Positions 52,001 to 59,842 of a stretch of DNA of 64,000 nucleotides are shown here, piece by piece. The position numbers and the translations under genes were made by a program. How positions within the stretch are numbered: position 1 is the stretch's first letter; each line of letters starts with the position of its first letter. The notes under the pieces were generated by a model. The model saw only the letters and a list, made by a program, of their open reading frames with translations. It did not search any database and was not told where the DNA came from. The DNA is taken from NCBI GenBank assembly GCA_963666865.1, contig OY763072.1, positions 124,001 through 188,000 of the forward strand, read 5' to 3'. The DNA comes from Bin87 sp963666865. Lineage in GTDB: Bacteria; Chloroflexota; Dehalococcoidia; Lucifugimonadales; UBA3495.

Positions 52001-52882
52001 GTGGAATTGCTACGTAGCCTGGTATTTGTGCCCGGCAACCGTGCCAATATGCTGGAACGGGCGCTGGGGTTCGGCGCCGACATCGTAATGGTTGACTTGG
52101 AGGATTCGGTGCCGCCGGGCGAAAAGGCGGCGGCGTGCGAGCTGGCCGTGGAATGGGCGCCGCGATTGGCTGCCGCGGGCCGTCGCGTGATGGTGCGGGT
52201 CAACTCGCTGGATACCGGGCTGGCCGCCGACGAACTGGCCGCCGTGGTGGGCCCGGACTTGGCCGGCATCAGCATCGGCAAGGGCAACACCGCTTGGGAT
52301 CTGGAGCAGGTTGACCGCCTGCTGGCTCCTTTGGAAGCCGGCGCGGGCATGGCCGCCGGCAGTATCAAGGTCGTTCCCTGGATTGAGACCGCCATGGCCA
52401 TCGTCCACGTCTATGATATGGCCCGGGCGTCGCAGCGCATCGTGGGCATCGCCTTTGGGGCCGAGGATTACACCAACGACATGGGCGTGATCCGCAACGA
52501 CTTCGGCGAGGAGTGCTACTACGCCCGCTCCGCCGTGGCCGTGGCCGCTCGCGCCGCCGGCGTCGGCGCGTTGGACGGCCCCTTCGTCGGTTTCCGCGAT
52601 CCTGACGGGCTGCGCAAAGATGCCGGAACCGCCCGGCAGATGGGCTACACCGGCAAGTTCGCCATCCATCCCGCGCAAATCGACATCATCAACGAGACCT
52701 TTTCGCCCAATCCCGAAGACGTGGCCTACGCTCGCCGGGTGGTGGCCGCCTGGGATGAAGCCGAGGCGGCCGGCCGGGGTTCCCTGTCCATCGACGGGCG
52801 CATGGTGGATGTGCCGGTGGTCAAGCGGGCGCAGAACCTGCTGGCGCTGGTGGCCGAGATTGAGCGGCAGACGGCCGGGTAG
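52001..52882 (+). CDS. CitE-like (HpcH/HpaI aldolase/citrate lyase family) carbon-carbon lyase
   Basis: A 293-aa TIM-barrel protein of the citrate lyase beta-subunit family. It has R-S-L-V-F-V-P-G-N near residue 4, D-I-V-M-V-D-L-E-D-S-V-P-P (Mg ligand region), V-M-V-R-V-N-S (Arg for acyl-CoA or carboxylate), W-I-E-T-A-M-A-I (metal-binding Glu), F-G-A-E-D-Y-T-N-D-M-G and K-F-A-I-H-P-A-Q-I-D. Stand-alone members cleave malyl-, citramalyl- or methylmalyl-CoA-type substrates or act as hydrolases; no citrate lyase alpha or gamma genes are nearby. The GTG at 52001 has AAGGAGG 10 nt upstream, whereas a TTG at 51992 would be too close to it. Confidence 0.9.
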   Translation: MELLRSLVFVPGNRANMLERALGFGADIVMVDLEDSVPPGEKAAACELAVEWAPRLAAAGRRVMVRVNSLDTGLAADELAAVVGPDLAGISIGKGNTAWDLEQVDRLLAPLEAGAGMAAGSIKVVPWIETAMAIVHVYDMARASQRIVGIAFGAEDYTNDMGVIRNDFGEECYYARSAVAVAARAAGVGALDGPFVGFRDPDGLRKDAGTARQMGYTGKFAIHPAQIDIINETFSPNPEDVAYARRVVAAWDEAEAAGRGSLSIDGRMVDVPVVKRAQNLLALVAEIERQTAG

Positions 52883-52906
52883 ATGGCAGGGCCTGTGCAA
52901 AGTCAT

Positions 52907-52996
52907 TGTCAGAATCAGGATTCACCGGATTTTGAGATTTCCAGGACGTTCATAAATCCTGAAAATCCTCTAATCCTGGCAATCCTGATTCTGACA
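52907..52996. repeat. Full AATCAGGATT long-hairpin element
   Basis: TGTCAGAATCAGGATT at the left and its exact complement AATCCTGATTCTGACA at the right close a 90-bp element with internal AGGATT-type half matches. It occupies nearly the whole gap between the CitE-like gene and folB and would place a stable hairpin 20 nt upstream of the folB start. Confidence 0.8.
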
Positions 52997-53015
52997 ATCT
53001 GACCGGGATAATACG

Positions 53016-53390
53016 ATGCCGTCCGACCGCATCATACTGACCGGGATGCAGTTCTATGGGTTCCATGGCGTCAACCCGGAGGAGCGCAGCTTGGGACAGC
53101 CCTTCATCGTTGATCTGGATGCTGAGCTGGACCTGAGCGCTGCTTCCGAATCCGACCGACTGCCCGACACCGTAAGCTACACCGCCCTGTACCGGATGGT
53201 CAAAAGCGTGATGGAGGGCGAACCGCGCAACCTGCTGGAAGCCGCCGCCGGGGCCATCGCGGGTCGGGTCTTGGAACAACACACCGCCGTTGTTGGCATC
53301 CGCATACGGGTACAAAAACCTCGGCCGCCGATCAAGGGTTCCGTCATCGAATCGGCCGCCGTGGAGATCTATCGGACACGCCGGGATTGA
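53016..53390 (+). CDS. folB: Dihydroneopterin aldolase
   Basis: A 124-aa enzyme of folate biosynthesis that converts dihydroneopterin to hydroxymethyl-dihydropterin and glycolaldehyde. The family pattern is clear: I-I-L-T-G-M-Q-F-Y-G-F-H-G-V-N-P-E-E-R (catalytic Glu near 22-23, Tyr 14), Q-P-F-I-V-D-L, D-T-V-S-Y-T-A-L-Y (Tyr of the active site) and K-P-R-P-P-I-K-G (catalytic Lys near 101). Normal length. No other folate genes are in the window. The ribosome-binding site is weak (GGGA about 10 nt upstream), directly behind a repeat hairpin. Confidence 0.93.
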   Translation: MPSDRIILTGMQFYGFHGVNPEERSLGQPFIVDLDAELDLSAASESDRLPDTVSYTALYRMVKSVMEGEPRNLLEAAAGAIAGRVLEQHTAVVGIRIRVQKPRPPIKGSVIESAAVEIYRTRRD

Positions 53391-53410
53391 ACCCCTTCGT
53401 ACAAATACTC

Positions 53411-53608
53411 ATAGGAGTTACGCACTTGAAATCACACGCCCGTCACTCCGGCGAAAGCCAGAGTCCAGGGGTCATGTGGTGAAAGAATGAGAAAGTTGGC
53501 TAACAATTTCGGGCACTGGATTCCGGCTTTCGCCGGAATGACGGTGATAACGGAACGATGGTCTTTCACCGGAATGACGGAGGTAAAGACACGCAACTGC
53601 GCAACTCC
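53411..53608. repeat. MITE-like element with AGGAGTTACGCA termini
   Basis: AGGAGTTACGCACTTGAAAT at the left (53413-53432) and a degenerate complement (TGCGCAACTCCT) at the right enclose about 195 bp with two REP hairpins (53441-53468 and 53517-53546) and an additional right-arm fragment. The left terminus is repeated, inverted and exact, at 59137-59158. The element fills the gap between folB and the nitroreductase gene. Confidence 0.75.
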
Positions 53609-53636
53609 TAACTCAATGCCTTGAGGAACAACCGCC

Positions 53637-55262
53637 ATGACCAGCACGCAGGAAACCGGAAACATCGGCGTTGCCCGCCAGTTCAATGATGCCACCAAGT
53701 TGCAGTACATCAACCTGGCCAACAAGCCGCCCCTTTATAAAATCTATCCCGGGCTGCGGGCCATTCCGCTGCCGGACGTTGCCGCCGGCCCCGCCATGCC
53801 CACGCTGGAGGCCATACGCGGCGGGGCGGGTGCGGAAGCCTCCGGCCCGGTGACGCTGGAGACACTGGCAAACCTGCTCTATCACGCCGCTGCCGTGATT
53901 CGCCGGCGCAACCTGCGCGACGGCGAGGTGCATTACCGGGCCGCCGCCTCGGCCGGCGCGCTGTATCCCACCGAGGTGTACGTCGTCTGCGGCGATCTGG
54001 AGGGGTTGCGGGCCGGGGTCTATCACTTCAACCCCCGGGACTTCACTCTGGCCCGGCTGCGCAACGGTGACCTGCGCCGCTGGCTGGGCGCGGCGGCGGT
54101 TGACCACGCCGCGTATCCGGTCACGCTGGTATTCACCACCGTCTTCTGGCGCAGCGCGTGGAAGTACCGGGAGCGGGGCTACCGCTACTGCTATTGGGAC
54201 CTGGGCACCATCGGCGCCAATCTGCTGGCCGCCGGGAACGCGACTGAAACGGCGGTGAACCTCCGTTTCGGCTTCGTTGACCATCTGATCTGCGGGTTCC
54301 TGGGGCTCAACGTTGACGACGAAGCCCCCGGGCTGCTGGCCCACGTGGGAACTCCCGACGGAATGATGCCGCCCGGCTCCGGCGACGTGCCCGGGCTGCT
54401 GCCCCAGGAGAGCAACGACCTGCAAGCCGGCGCTATCGAATATCCACTGTCCCGGGAACTGCACCGGGCCTCGCTGCTACGGAGCGGGGATGATGCCGCC
54501 GCCTGGAACGACGCCGGCAATCGCGCCGGTTCGAACCGAGACGAGTTGGACGGCACAGGCGACAATTTCCGGCCGCTCAAGTCCGGCCCCGACGGAGCTT
54601 TTGACAGCACGTTGGACCTCGCGGCCAACTCGGCGACTTCCCTGGGCGACTGCATCCGATTCCGGGGTTCCACCCGCCGCTTCGCCACCGAGCCGATTTC
54701 GTGGGAAGCGTTTCGATCCATCGTTGACGCCGCCGGCGCGGGCATAAACTCCCCGCACTTTGCCGACGGGTTCTCGCCCTATCTGAGCCTGTACTTCATC
54801 GTGAACGACGTGGACGGACTGGCGCCAGGGGCCTACTACTACAACCGTTTCTACGGCGGCCTCCGGCTGCTCCAGGCCGGAGAGTTCAGGGAAACGGCCG
54901 GCCACCTGGGGTTTGAGCAAGCCCTGCCGGCCGACGCTTCAGCGGTGGCGTTCATCACCGCCGACCTGCCGCTGATGGAGCGGGAGTTCGGCCCGCGCGG
55001 TTATCGCATGGCGCAAACCATTGCCGGCATCATCGGGGGCCGCATCTACCTGGCCTCCCACGCGGCGGGACTGGGTGCGACAGGCTTGACCTTTTTTGAC
55101 GACGCAGTGGCCGAATTCTTCTCGCCTCATGCCAACCGCCAGGAGGCCGTTTTCGTGGTTCCCATCGGCGTCCCCCACGCCGACAACCGGGTGCGTCCGT
55201 TCCGTTCGCGGCTGGCAGTCAGCCTGGACGCGCGAGCCCGGGGAGCCGGGCAAGGCGAGTAG
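53637..55262 (+). CDS. Tandem-domain SagB/nitroreductase-like oxidoreductase
   Basis: A 541-aa protein with two nitroreductase-fold domains. Domain 1 (about 70-260) has Y-R-A-A-A-S-A-G-A-L-Y-P-T-E-V-Y-V, a SagB-type FMN-site motif, then G-V-Y-H-F-N-P and the D-L-G-T-I-G-A-N-L-L-A-A-G helix. Domain 2 (about 330-530) has R-G-S-T-R-R-F, a weaker G-I-N-S-P-H-F-A-D-G, G-A-Y-Y-Y-N-R and A-S-H-A-A-G-L-G-A-T-G-L-T-F-F-D-D. The second domain keeps the fold but has lost the S-A-G-x-x-Y-P FMN motif. SagB-like enzymes oxidise azolines in RiPP biosynthesis, but no precursor or cyclodehydratase genes are seen here, so a general FMN oxidoreductase role is safer. GAGG precedes the ATG at 53637. Convergent with the TPR gene. 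Confidence 0.82.
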   Translation: MTSTQETGNIGVARQFNDATKLQYINLANKPPLYKIYPGLRAIPLPDVAAGPAMPTLEAIRGGAGAEASGPVTLETLANLLYHAAAVIRRRNLRDGEVHYRAAASAGALYPTEVYVVCGDLEGLRAGVYHFNPRDFTLARLRNGDLRRWLGAAAVDHAAYPVTLVFTTVFWRSAWKYRERGYRYCYWDLGTIGANLLAAGNATETAVNLRFGFVDHLICGFLGLNVDDEAPGLLAHVGTPDGMMPPGSGDVPGLLPQESNDLQAGAIEYPLSRELHRASLLRSGDDAAAWNDAGNRAGSNRDELDGTGDNFRPLKSGPDGAFDSTLDLAANSATSLGDCIRFRGSTRRFATEPISWEAFRSIVDAAGAGINSPHFADGFSPYLSLYFIVNDVDGLAPGAYYYNRFYGGLRLLQAGEFRETAGHLGFEQALPADASAVAFITADLPLMEREFGPRGYRMAQTIAGIIGGRIYLASHAAGLGATGLTFFDDAVAEFFSPHANRQEAVFVVPIGVPHADNRVRPFRSRLAVSLDARARGAGQGE

Positions 55263-55274
55263 GGCCGGCGCCGG

Positions 55275-56237
55275 CTACTCCCAGTCGTCTTCGCTGTTGG
55301 CAGCCGGCGTTGGCGTTACCGGCGTCCACCCGTCGGCATCCACGTCATCGTCCAGCACGGGCAGGTCCGAGTCGTCAGTGTCATCGGCCACTTCGTCGGC
55401 GAGGGCGATGACGCCGCTCTCGTCTGATGCGGCCGCTTCGTCAACAACGTCCCCGGGATCTTCGGAGATAGCCTCGGGCTCGTCATCGGTTTCTTCCAAC
55501 GGGGGGTCGGCGATCAGCGGCGGTGGTTGGCGGGGGCCGCCCGGCGCGGAAGGGAACGATACCACGTGGCGCAGGGTGGGATGTTGTCGGGTTTCCCGTA
55601 GTATTATGGAGATGCCTTCGGCGTCGGTTCCCACCACCGCCGCCGCATACTGGTTACCCCCGGCCATCAGCTTGTGCAGCCGGCGGCCCAACCGCCGCTC
55701 GATGGTTCCGAGATAGCCGCCGTCCTGCGACGTCACGGCGACGCCCTCGCCACGGAGATTCAGCGCCACCACGTCCCCGGCGCTTACCGTTGCCATTGCC
55801 AACGCGCCGGCCGGCTTGCGCAGCACCGTGGTGCATGACTTTCCACTCTCGGCGATGAACATTCGGGGCAGCCCGTCATCGCCGGTAGCGGAGCGGCCCG
55901 CCACTGGCGGGTCGCCGCCACAAGTCTGCAACTGTTCCAGTCGGGCCAGGTTCTTGCGCGCAATGTTGTTGCCGGGCGCGCGAACACGCAGCGTTTCCAA
56001 GATCTGCCGGGCTTCAGTGTAATCACCGAGTTCCATCAGGGCCTTGGCCAGGCGGTTGGAGGCTTCGCAGTCGTTGGGATTGAGTTCCAGTACGGCCCGG
56101 TTCAGTTCAGCGGCTCTTTCCCATTCGCCCTTCAGGGCGGCCTTGACCGCTTCTTTACCTAGGTTGGTTTTCTTACGGTCGGCTCCCGGCCCGCCCATTG
56201 ACGCGCCTCCGGGCCGGTATGCGGTGTTCTTCAGCAT
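55275..56237 (-). CDS. TPR protein with acidic C-terminal tail
   Basis: A 320-aa protein. Residues 25-105 hold about two tetratricopeptide repeats (A-A-E-L-N-R-A-V-L-E-L-N-P-N-D, then A-L-M-E-L-G-D-Y-T-E-A-R-Q-I-L). A beta-rich middle domain of about 110 residues (R-M-F-I-A-E-S-G-K-S-C-T-T-V-L through A-V-V-G-T-D-A-E-G-I-S-I-I-L) is not recognised. The last 80 residues are Asp/Glu/Pro-rich and probably disordered. GGAGGG lies about 9 nt before the ATG. A role as an adaptor is a guess from the TPRs alone. Confidence 0.7.
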   Translation of the reverse strand: MLKNTAYRPGGASMGGPGADRKKTNLGKEAVKAALKGEWERAAELNRAVLELNPNDCEASNRLAKALMELGDYTEARQILETLRVRAPGNNIARKNLARLEQLQTCGGDPPVAGRSATGDDGLPRMFIAESGKSCTTVLRKPAGALAMATVSAGDVVALNLRGEGVAVTSQDGGYLGTIERRLGRRLHKLMAGGNQYAAAVVGTDAEGISIILRETRQHPTLRHVVSFPSAPGGPRQPPPLIADPPLEETDDEPEAISEDPGDVVDEAAASDESGVIALADEVADDTDDSDLPVLDDDVDADGWTPVTPTPAANSEDDWE

Positions 56238-56388
56238 TATCCGTAGCCCTCCTTAACCACAGTCAGCGTAGCATCTTTCGGGCATTCACTAATAAAGCCT
56301 GATTTTCAAATTATGACTAATTTGGGACTGACCCCGATCCGGTAGATGCGCCGGTCAAGTTGGCGGGGAATACGATAAACTACGCAGC

Positions 56389-56492
56389 AACTTAGGTGGT
56401 TTCCCCAGGTAGGGGCGACCGGCCGGTCGCCCCTACCCACGCCAGCAACGGCGTACGAAGAATTAAAACCACCTAAAAGAGGAACGCTACCG
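56389..56492. repeat. Composite repeat element with flanking TTAGGTGGTTT arms
   Basis: TTAGGTGGTTT (about 56393) and AAACCACCTAA (about 56467) are inverted around the 28-bp palindrome GTAGGGGCGACC...GGTCGCCCCTAC (56409-56436). Then comes an AACGCTACCG arm as in the other composite copies. This is the best-preserved example of the composite. It lies 15 nt before the S9 peptidase start, in the 269-nt divergent gap (56238-56506), which has no gene. Confidence 0.75.
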
Positions 56493-56506
56493 CAGGAGAC
56501 TACGAC

Positions 56507-58597
56507 ATGACGGAACCCATCGGTCCCGATCTATTTCGCCACCTTACCGCCGTGGGTGGCCCCACAATCGCGCTGGATGGGAAGCAGTGCGCCTACGTGC
56601 TGGCCTGGATAGACGCCGAGACTTCCGAACCTCGATCCCGGGTGTATCGCACCACGTTAGCGGGTGGCGACGAGATGGCGGAACCGAAACCATTTACTCA
56701 GGGCAACGCGGACGGGCACCCGCGTTACTCGCCCGACGGCGCAACGTTGGCATTTCTGCGCCCCGACGGAGCAGCCGCCGATGCTGCTGATGCCAAGCGC
56801 CAGGTCTGGCTGATGCCTTCGGACGGCGGCGAAGCGTGGCAACTGACCAAGTTGCCCAATGGCGTGCAGGAATTCGCGTGGGCGCCCGACTCCGCCCGCC
56901 TGGTGGCGGTGTCAGACGTTTGCCCGGATGACGAGTCCCAGGCCGACGATACGTCAAAGGACGAACCCAAGGTGCGCGAGGCCCGTCGCATCCGTTACCG
57001 CCACGACGCCATCGGGTGGCGCGGTGACTGCCATTTCCACCTGTTCGCGGTGGACGCGCGAACCGGCGAGGCCGTGCAACTGACGGATGGCGATTGGGAC
57101 GACGCGGCCCCGGCCTGGTCCCCGGATGGGGAGCGGGTTGCCTTTATCTCCGGGCGGTCTGACCGACGTGACGTCACCGCTACCGCCGAAATCTACGTTG
57201 TTGACGTGCCCCAAACCCCTGCGGCGGAGGAGAGGCGGCCGGCACCGAAGCTGTGGTCGGAGGGATTGACGGACGCCGCGGCGGTAGCATGGTCTCCCGA
57301 CGGGGAACGCTTGCTGGCGGCCGGCGCCGGCGGCGACGGCCTCATGGTCTTGTGGCAAGCCTACCTGTACGTGCTGGAACCGGGTCGTCCGCCCCGACGA
57401 CTGACGGACGACCGCATCCGGCCCTGCCTGGGTTATCCCGGCATCTACCCGCCGCTGGAACTGCGCTGGCTGGCCGGGGACGATGGCAACGACGGCAGGA
57501 TCATATTCCTGGGCGATGCCGGCGGGGAGACCAGATTGTATTCGCTGGACGTACCCGCCGGCGACGGCCGGAGCGAGCCGGTGGCGATGACCGAGGGCGG
57601 CGAGATGATCGCGGCCATGGCCGTGGATGGGGATGCCCGCAGTTTCGTGGTGGCAGCGTCGGGGCCGACCACGCCGTGGGACCTGCATATCATCGAGACC
57701 AACGGAGCCGGGGCCGCCCGGCGACGGCTGACGGCGCACAACGACGCATGGCTGACGGAGCACCCGGCGGTGGATCTGGAAAAATTCAGCGTCCGCCGCA
57801 ACGGATGGGACATTGAGTGCCGGCTGTACCACCCGCCGGGGTTTGACGACGCCCAGAAGTATCCGCTGGTGCTGGAGATACACGGCGGACCGAATGGAGC
57901 TTTCTACGATTCTTTCGTGCCGTGGCACCAAGTGCTGGCGGGAGCCGGTTATGTAACGCTGGCGGTGAACCCGCGCGGTTCTTCCACCTACGGCGAGGAG
58001 TTCGTCAACGCGGTGCTGGGAGACTGGGGCGGCGAGGACTACCTGGATTTGATGGCGGCGGTGGACGCCGTGTGCCGGCGGGACTACGTGGACGCCGGAC
58101 GGCTGGGCGTGCACGGGTACAGCTACGGCGGCTACATGACCACCTGGGCCATCGGACACACGGAGCGTTTCAAGGCGGCGGTGGCCGGCGCGCCGTGCAT
58201 AGACCTGTGGAGCATGTACGGCACATCGGACATCGCGGCCAGCTTCGGAGAGGCGCAGTGGTCGGCCCGTCCGTCGGGAGGCGCGCCGGAGACGGTAGCT
58301 ATGGTGAACGAACTGGCCGAAGGAGTGGACAGCCTGGCCTATCGCCTGCTGCAACGTTCGCCGATTACCTTCGCGCCGCAGGTCAGCGCTCCGGTACTGC
58401 TGATGCACGGCGAGGCCGACGCGCGGTGTCCCATCGGCCAGAGCGAGCAGTATTTCCAGGTGCTGAAGCGCCTGGGCAAGGAGGTCGAAATGGCGCGGTT
58501 CCCCGGCTGCTCCCACGGTTTCCTGCGGACGGGTCACGTGGCCCTGCGGGAAGCCTATCTGCAACGGATGGTGGACTGGTTCCAGCGGTGGCTGTAG
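56507..58597 (+). CDS. S9-family serine peptidase (acylaminoacyl-peptidase/prolyl-oligopeptidase type)
   Basis: A 696-aa enzyme with an N-terminal TolB-like beta-propeller (about 20-420, W-S-P-D-G motifs) gating a C-terminal alpha/beta-hydrolase domain (about 440-696). The catalytic triad is visible as Ser 539 in G-Y-S-Y-G-G, Asp 638 in H-G-E-A-D-A-R-C-P and His 670 in G-C-S-H-G-F. The oxyanion region E-I-H-G-G-P-N is near 462. No signal peptide, so a cytosolic oligopeptidase, fitting with peptide importers elsewhere in the window. AGGAG precedes the ATG closely. A small HEPN-like gene begins 11 nt downstream. Confidence 0.93.
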   Translation: MTEPIGPDLFRHLTAVGGPTIALDGKQCAYVLAWIDAETSEPRSRVYRTTLAGGDEMAEPKPFTQGNADGHPRYSPDGATLAFLRPDGAAADAADAKRQVWLMPSDGGEAWQLTKLPNGVQEFAWAPDSARLVAVSDVCPDDESQADDTSKDEPKVREARRIRYRHDAIGWRGDCHFHLFAVDARTGEAVQLTDGDWDDAAPAWSPDGERVAFISGRSDRRDVTATAEIYVVDVPQTPAAEERRPAPKLWSEGLTDAAAVAWSPDGERLLAAGAGGDGLMVLWQAYLYVLEPGRPPRRLTDDRIRPCLGYPGIYPPLELRWLAGDDGNDGRIIFLGDAGGETRLYSLDVPAGDGRSEPVAMTEGGEMIAAMAVDGDARSFVVAASGPTTPWDLHIIETNGAGAARRRLTAHNDAWLTEHPAVDLEKFSVRRNGWDIECRLYHPPGFDDAQKYPLVLEIHGGPNGAFYDSFVPWHQVLAGAGYVTLAVNPRGSSTYGEEFVNAVLGDWGGEDYLDLMAAVDAVCRRDYVDAGRLGVHGYSYGGYMTTWAIGHTERFKAAVAGAPCIDLWSMYGTSDIAASFGEAQWSARPSGGAPETVAMVNELAEGVDSLAYRLLQRSPITFAPQVSAPVLLMHGEADARCPIGQSEQYFQVLKRLGKEVEMARFPGCSHGFLRTGHVALREAYLQRMVDWFQRWL

Positions 58598-58608
58598 GGG
58601 GTTGTATA

Positions 58609-58971
58609 ATGACCGCAATCGATCCCATGGCATATCACGTTGAACGAAGCTGGCATTTTCTGGAGCTGGTAGATAGTGAACTGGCAAACGGCGAATTGGA
58701 AGAAGCAAGCAACAAACTTTGGGGAGCCGCCGCCCACGCTATCAAAGCCGTTGCGGAGAAGAAGGGTTGGCAGCACGGTTCCCATGCCATGCTGGAAGAA
58801 ACGGTACTGCGCCTGATTGACGATGAAGGCGCTCCCCCAGGCCTGCTCAACTACTACCGGAGCGCAAACTGGTTTCATACCCGATTTTACAGCGGCCCAC
58901 CGCGGCGCGAGCAAATCCTCGACGGCAAGCGAGAAATAGCCGAGTTTATTGAGCTGCTGGAAAGTCTCTGA
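58609..58971 (+). CDS. PaREP1/HEPN-like small helical protein
   Basis: A 120-aa helical protein. The pattern S-W-H-F-L-E-L-V-D-S-E-L-A-N-G-E-L-E-E-A-S split over residues 14-34, followed by K-L-W-G-A-A-A-H-A-I-K-A-V-A, matches PaREP1-type proteins of the HEPN clan. The later N-W-F-H-T-R-F-Y region lacks a clear R-x4-6-H. The ATG at 58609 is chosen because upstream frame extension would lie wholly over the peptidase gene. Function unknown; in Archaea such proteins are often beside mobile or toxin-like genes. Behind it a 215-nt gap holds only REP DNA. Confidence 0.65.
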   Translation: MTAIDPMAYHVERSWHFLELVDSELANGELEEASNKLWGAAAHAIKAVAEKKGWQHGSHAMLEETVLRLIDDEGAPPGLLNYYRSANWFHTRFYSGPPRREQILDGKREIAEFIELLESL

Positions 58972-59024
58972 CCTAACCATAGTACGAAATCAGATAGGGC
59001 ATATGCAGTTGGAGGCCATCTCAT

Positions 59025-59158
59025 CCGCCATTCCCGCGAAAGCGGGAATCCAGTGACCGAAATCGTTAACACTGTTACAGATTCGTTCACCGTCAAGCTT
59101 CTGGATTCCTGCTTTCGCAGGAATGACGGGTTTGTAATTTCAAGTGCGTAACTCCTAT
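59025..59158. repeat. REP pair with AGGAGTTACGCAC terminus
   Basis: A CATTCCCGCGAAAGCGGGAA copy (59027-59052) and an inverted CCTGCTTTCGCAGG copy (59107-59124) are separated by about 55 nt. The right end (59137-59158) is the exact complement of the terminus at 53411-53432. A matching left terminus is not seen, so this copy may be truncated on the left. Confidence 0.7.
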
Positions 59159-59186
59159 CGGAATTGAAACCACAGGTGTATGGACA

Positions 59187-59378
59187 ATGCCCACCGCAGA
59201 TCTCTCTCATGAACAAGTGCGAATGCTCGCCGAGTTGGTGGGCATCTCCATCGACGACGCCGACTTGCCCGAAGTCGCCAATCGCTTCGCCAGCCTGATG
59301 CAGGAGTTGGACCGGCTCCGGGAGATGGACCTAGAGGGCGTGGAGCCGGTTGCCATTTTTCCAGACCCCGGCGAGTGA
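59187..59378 (+). CDS. GatC/AtzG-like small amidase subunit
   Basis: A 63-aa protein with a helical start (L-S-H-E-Q-V-R-M-L-A-E-L-V-G-I), a middle helix (V-A-N-R-F-A-S-L-M-Q-E-L-D-R-L) and the C-terminal G-V-E-P-V-A-I-F-P motif. GatC and the AtzG-type small subunits of amidases share this layout; at 63 aa it is shorter than GatC (about 95-100 aa). The most likely partner is the amidase at 60152, but a hepT/mntA pair lies between them. Whether the pair makes a tRNA amidotransferase or a metabolic amidase cannot be told; no gatB gene is present, which favours a metabolic role. Confidence 0.7.
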   Translation: MPTADLSHEQVRMLAELVGISIDDADLPEVANRFASLMQELDRLREMDLEGVEPVAIFPDPGE

Positions 59379-59419
59379 CGGCTGATATTGCACGGCAACA
59401 ACGCGGCACGGAGCCGAAA

Positions 59420-59842
59420 ATGCCCCTGCGATTGGACGGTATGCGCGACGCAATTGCTTCCCTCGGTCTGGTTCTGGAACGGAGTGAGGACGAGGCGACG
59501 ATGCAAACACTGGACGCAGTGTTGCAAACCGCGGTCAAGGCCGGTGTCATCAAGCATTTTGAGTTCACCTATGAACTCTCGTGGCTGTTTATCAAGCGGT
59601 GGTTAGAAGCTAATGTCAGCCCCAATACAGGAGATGGAGTCACCAGGCGCGAGCTGTTCAGACTCGGTGCAGAGAATCGCCTGATTGACGATGTTGACCG
59701 GTGGATGCGCTATCACCGGGCGCGTAACCGGACGTCACATACTTACCGGGAGAGAACCGCCAACGAAGTCTATGCCGTAATACCGGCTTTTCTGACCGAT
59801 GCCCAATTGCTGCTGGCGGCACTGGAGGCCCGTAATGATTGA
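59420..59842 (+). CDS. hepT: HepT-like HEPN toxin (HI0074-type nucleotidyltransferase substrate-binding protein)
   Basis: A 140-aa helical protein with the HI0074/HepT pattern: L-D-G-M-R-D-A-I-A-S-L near the start, F-E-F-T-Y-E-L-S-W at 47-55 and R-N-R-T-S-H-T-Y at 102-109. The last is the R-x4-H-x-Y motif in which Arg and His are the RNase residues and Tyr is the site AMPylated by the MntA antitoxin in characterised HepT/MntA systems. The ATG at 59420 has GGAG 6 nt upstream; a GTG at 59375 that overlaps the upstream stop is also possible. The stop lies inside the following mntA gene (8-nt overlap). Confidence 0.87.
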   Translation: MPLRLDGMRDAIASLGLVLERSEDEATMQTLDAVLQTAVKAGVIKHFEFTYELSWLFIKRWLEANVSPNTGDGVTRRELFRLGAENRLIDDVDRWMRYHRARNRTSHTYRERTANEVYAVIPAFLTDAQLLLAALEARND

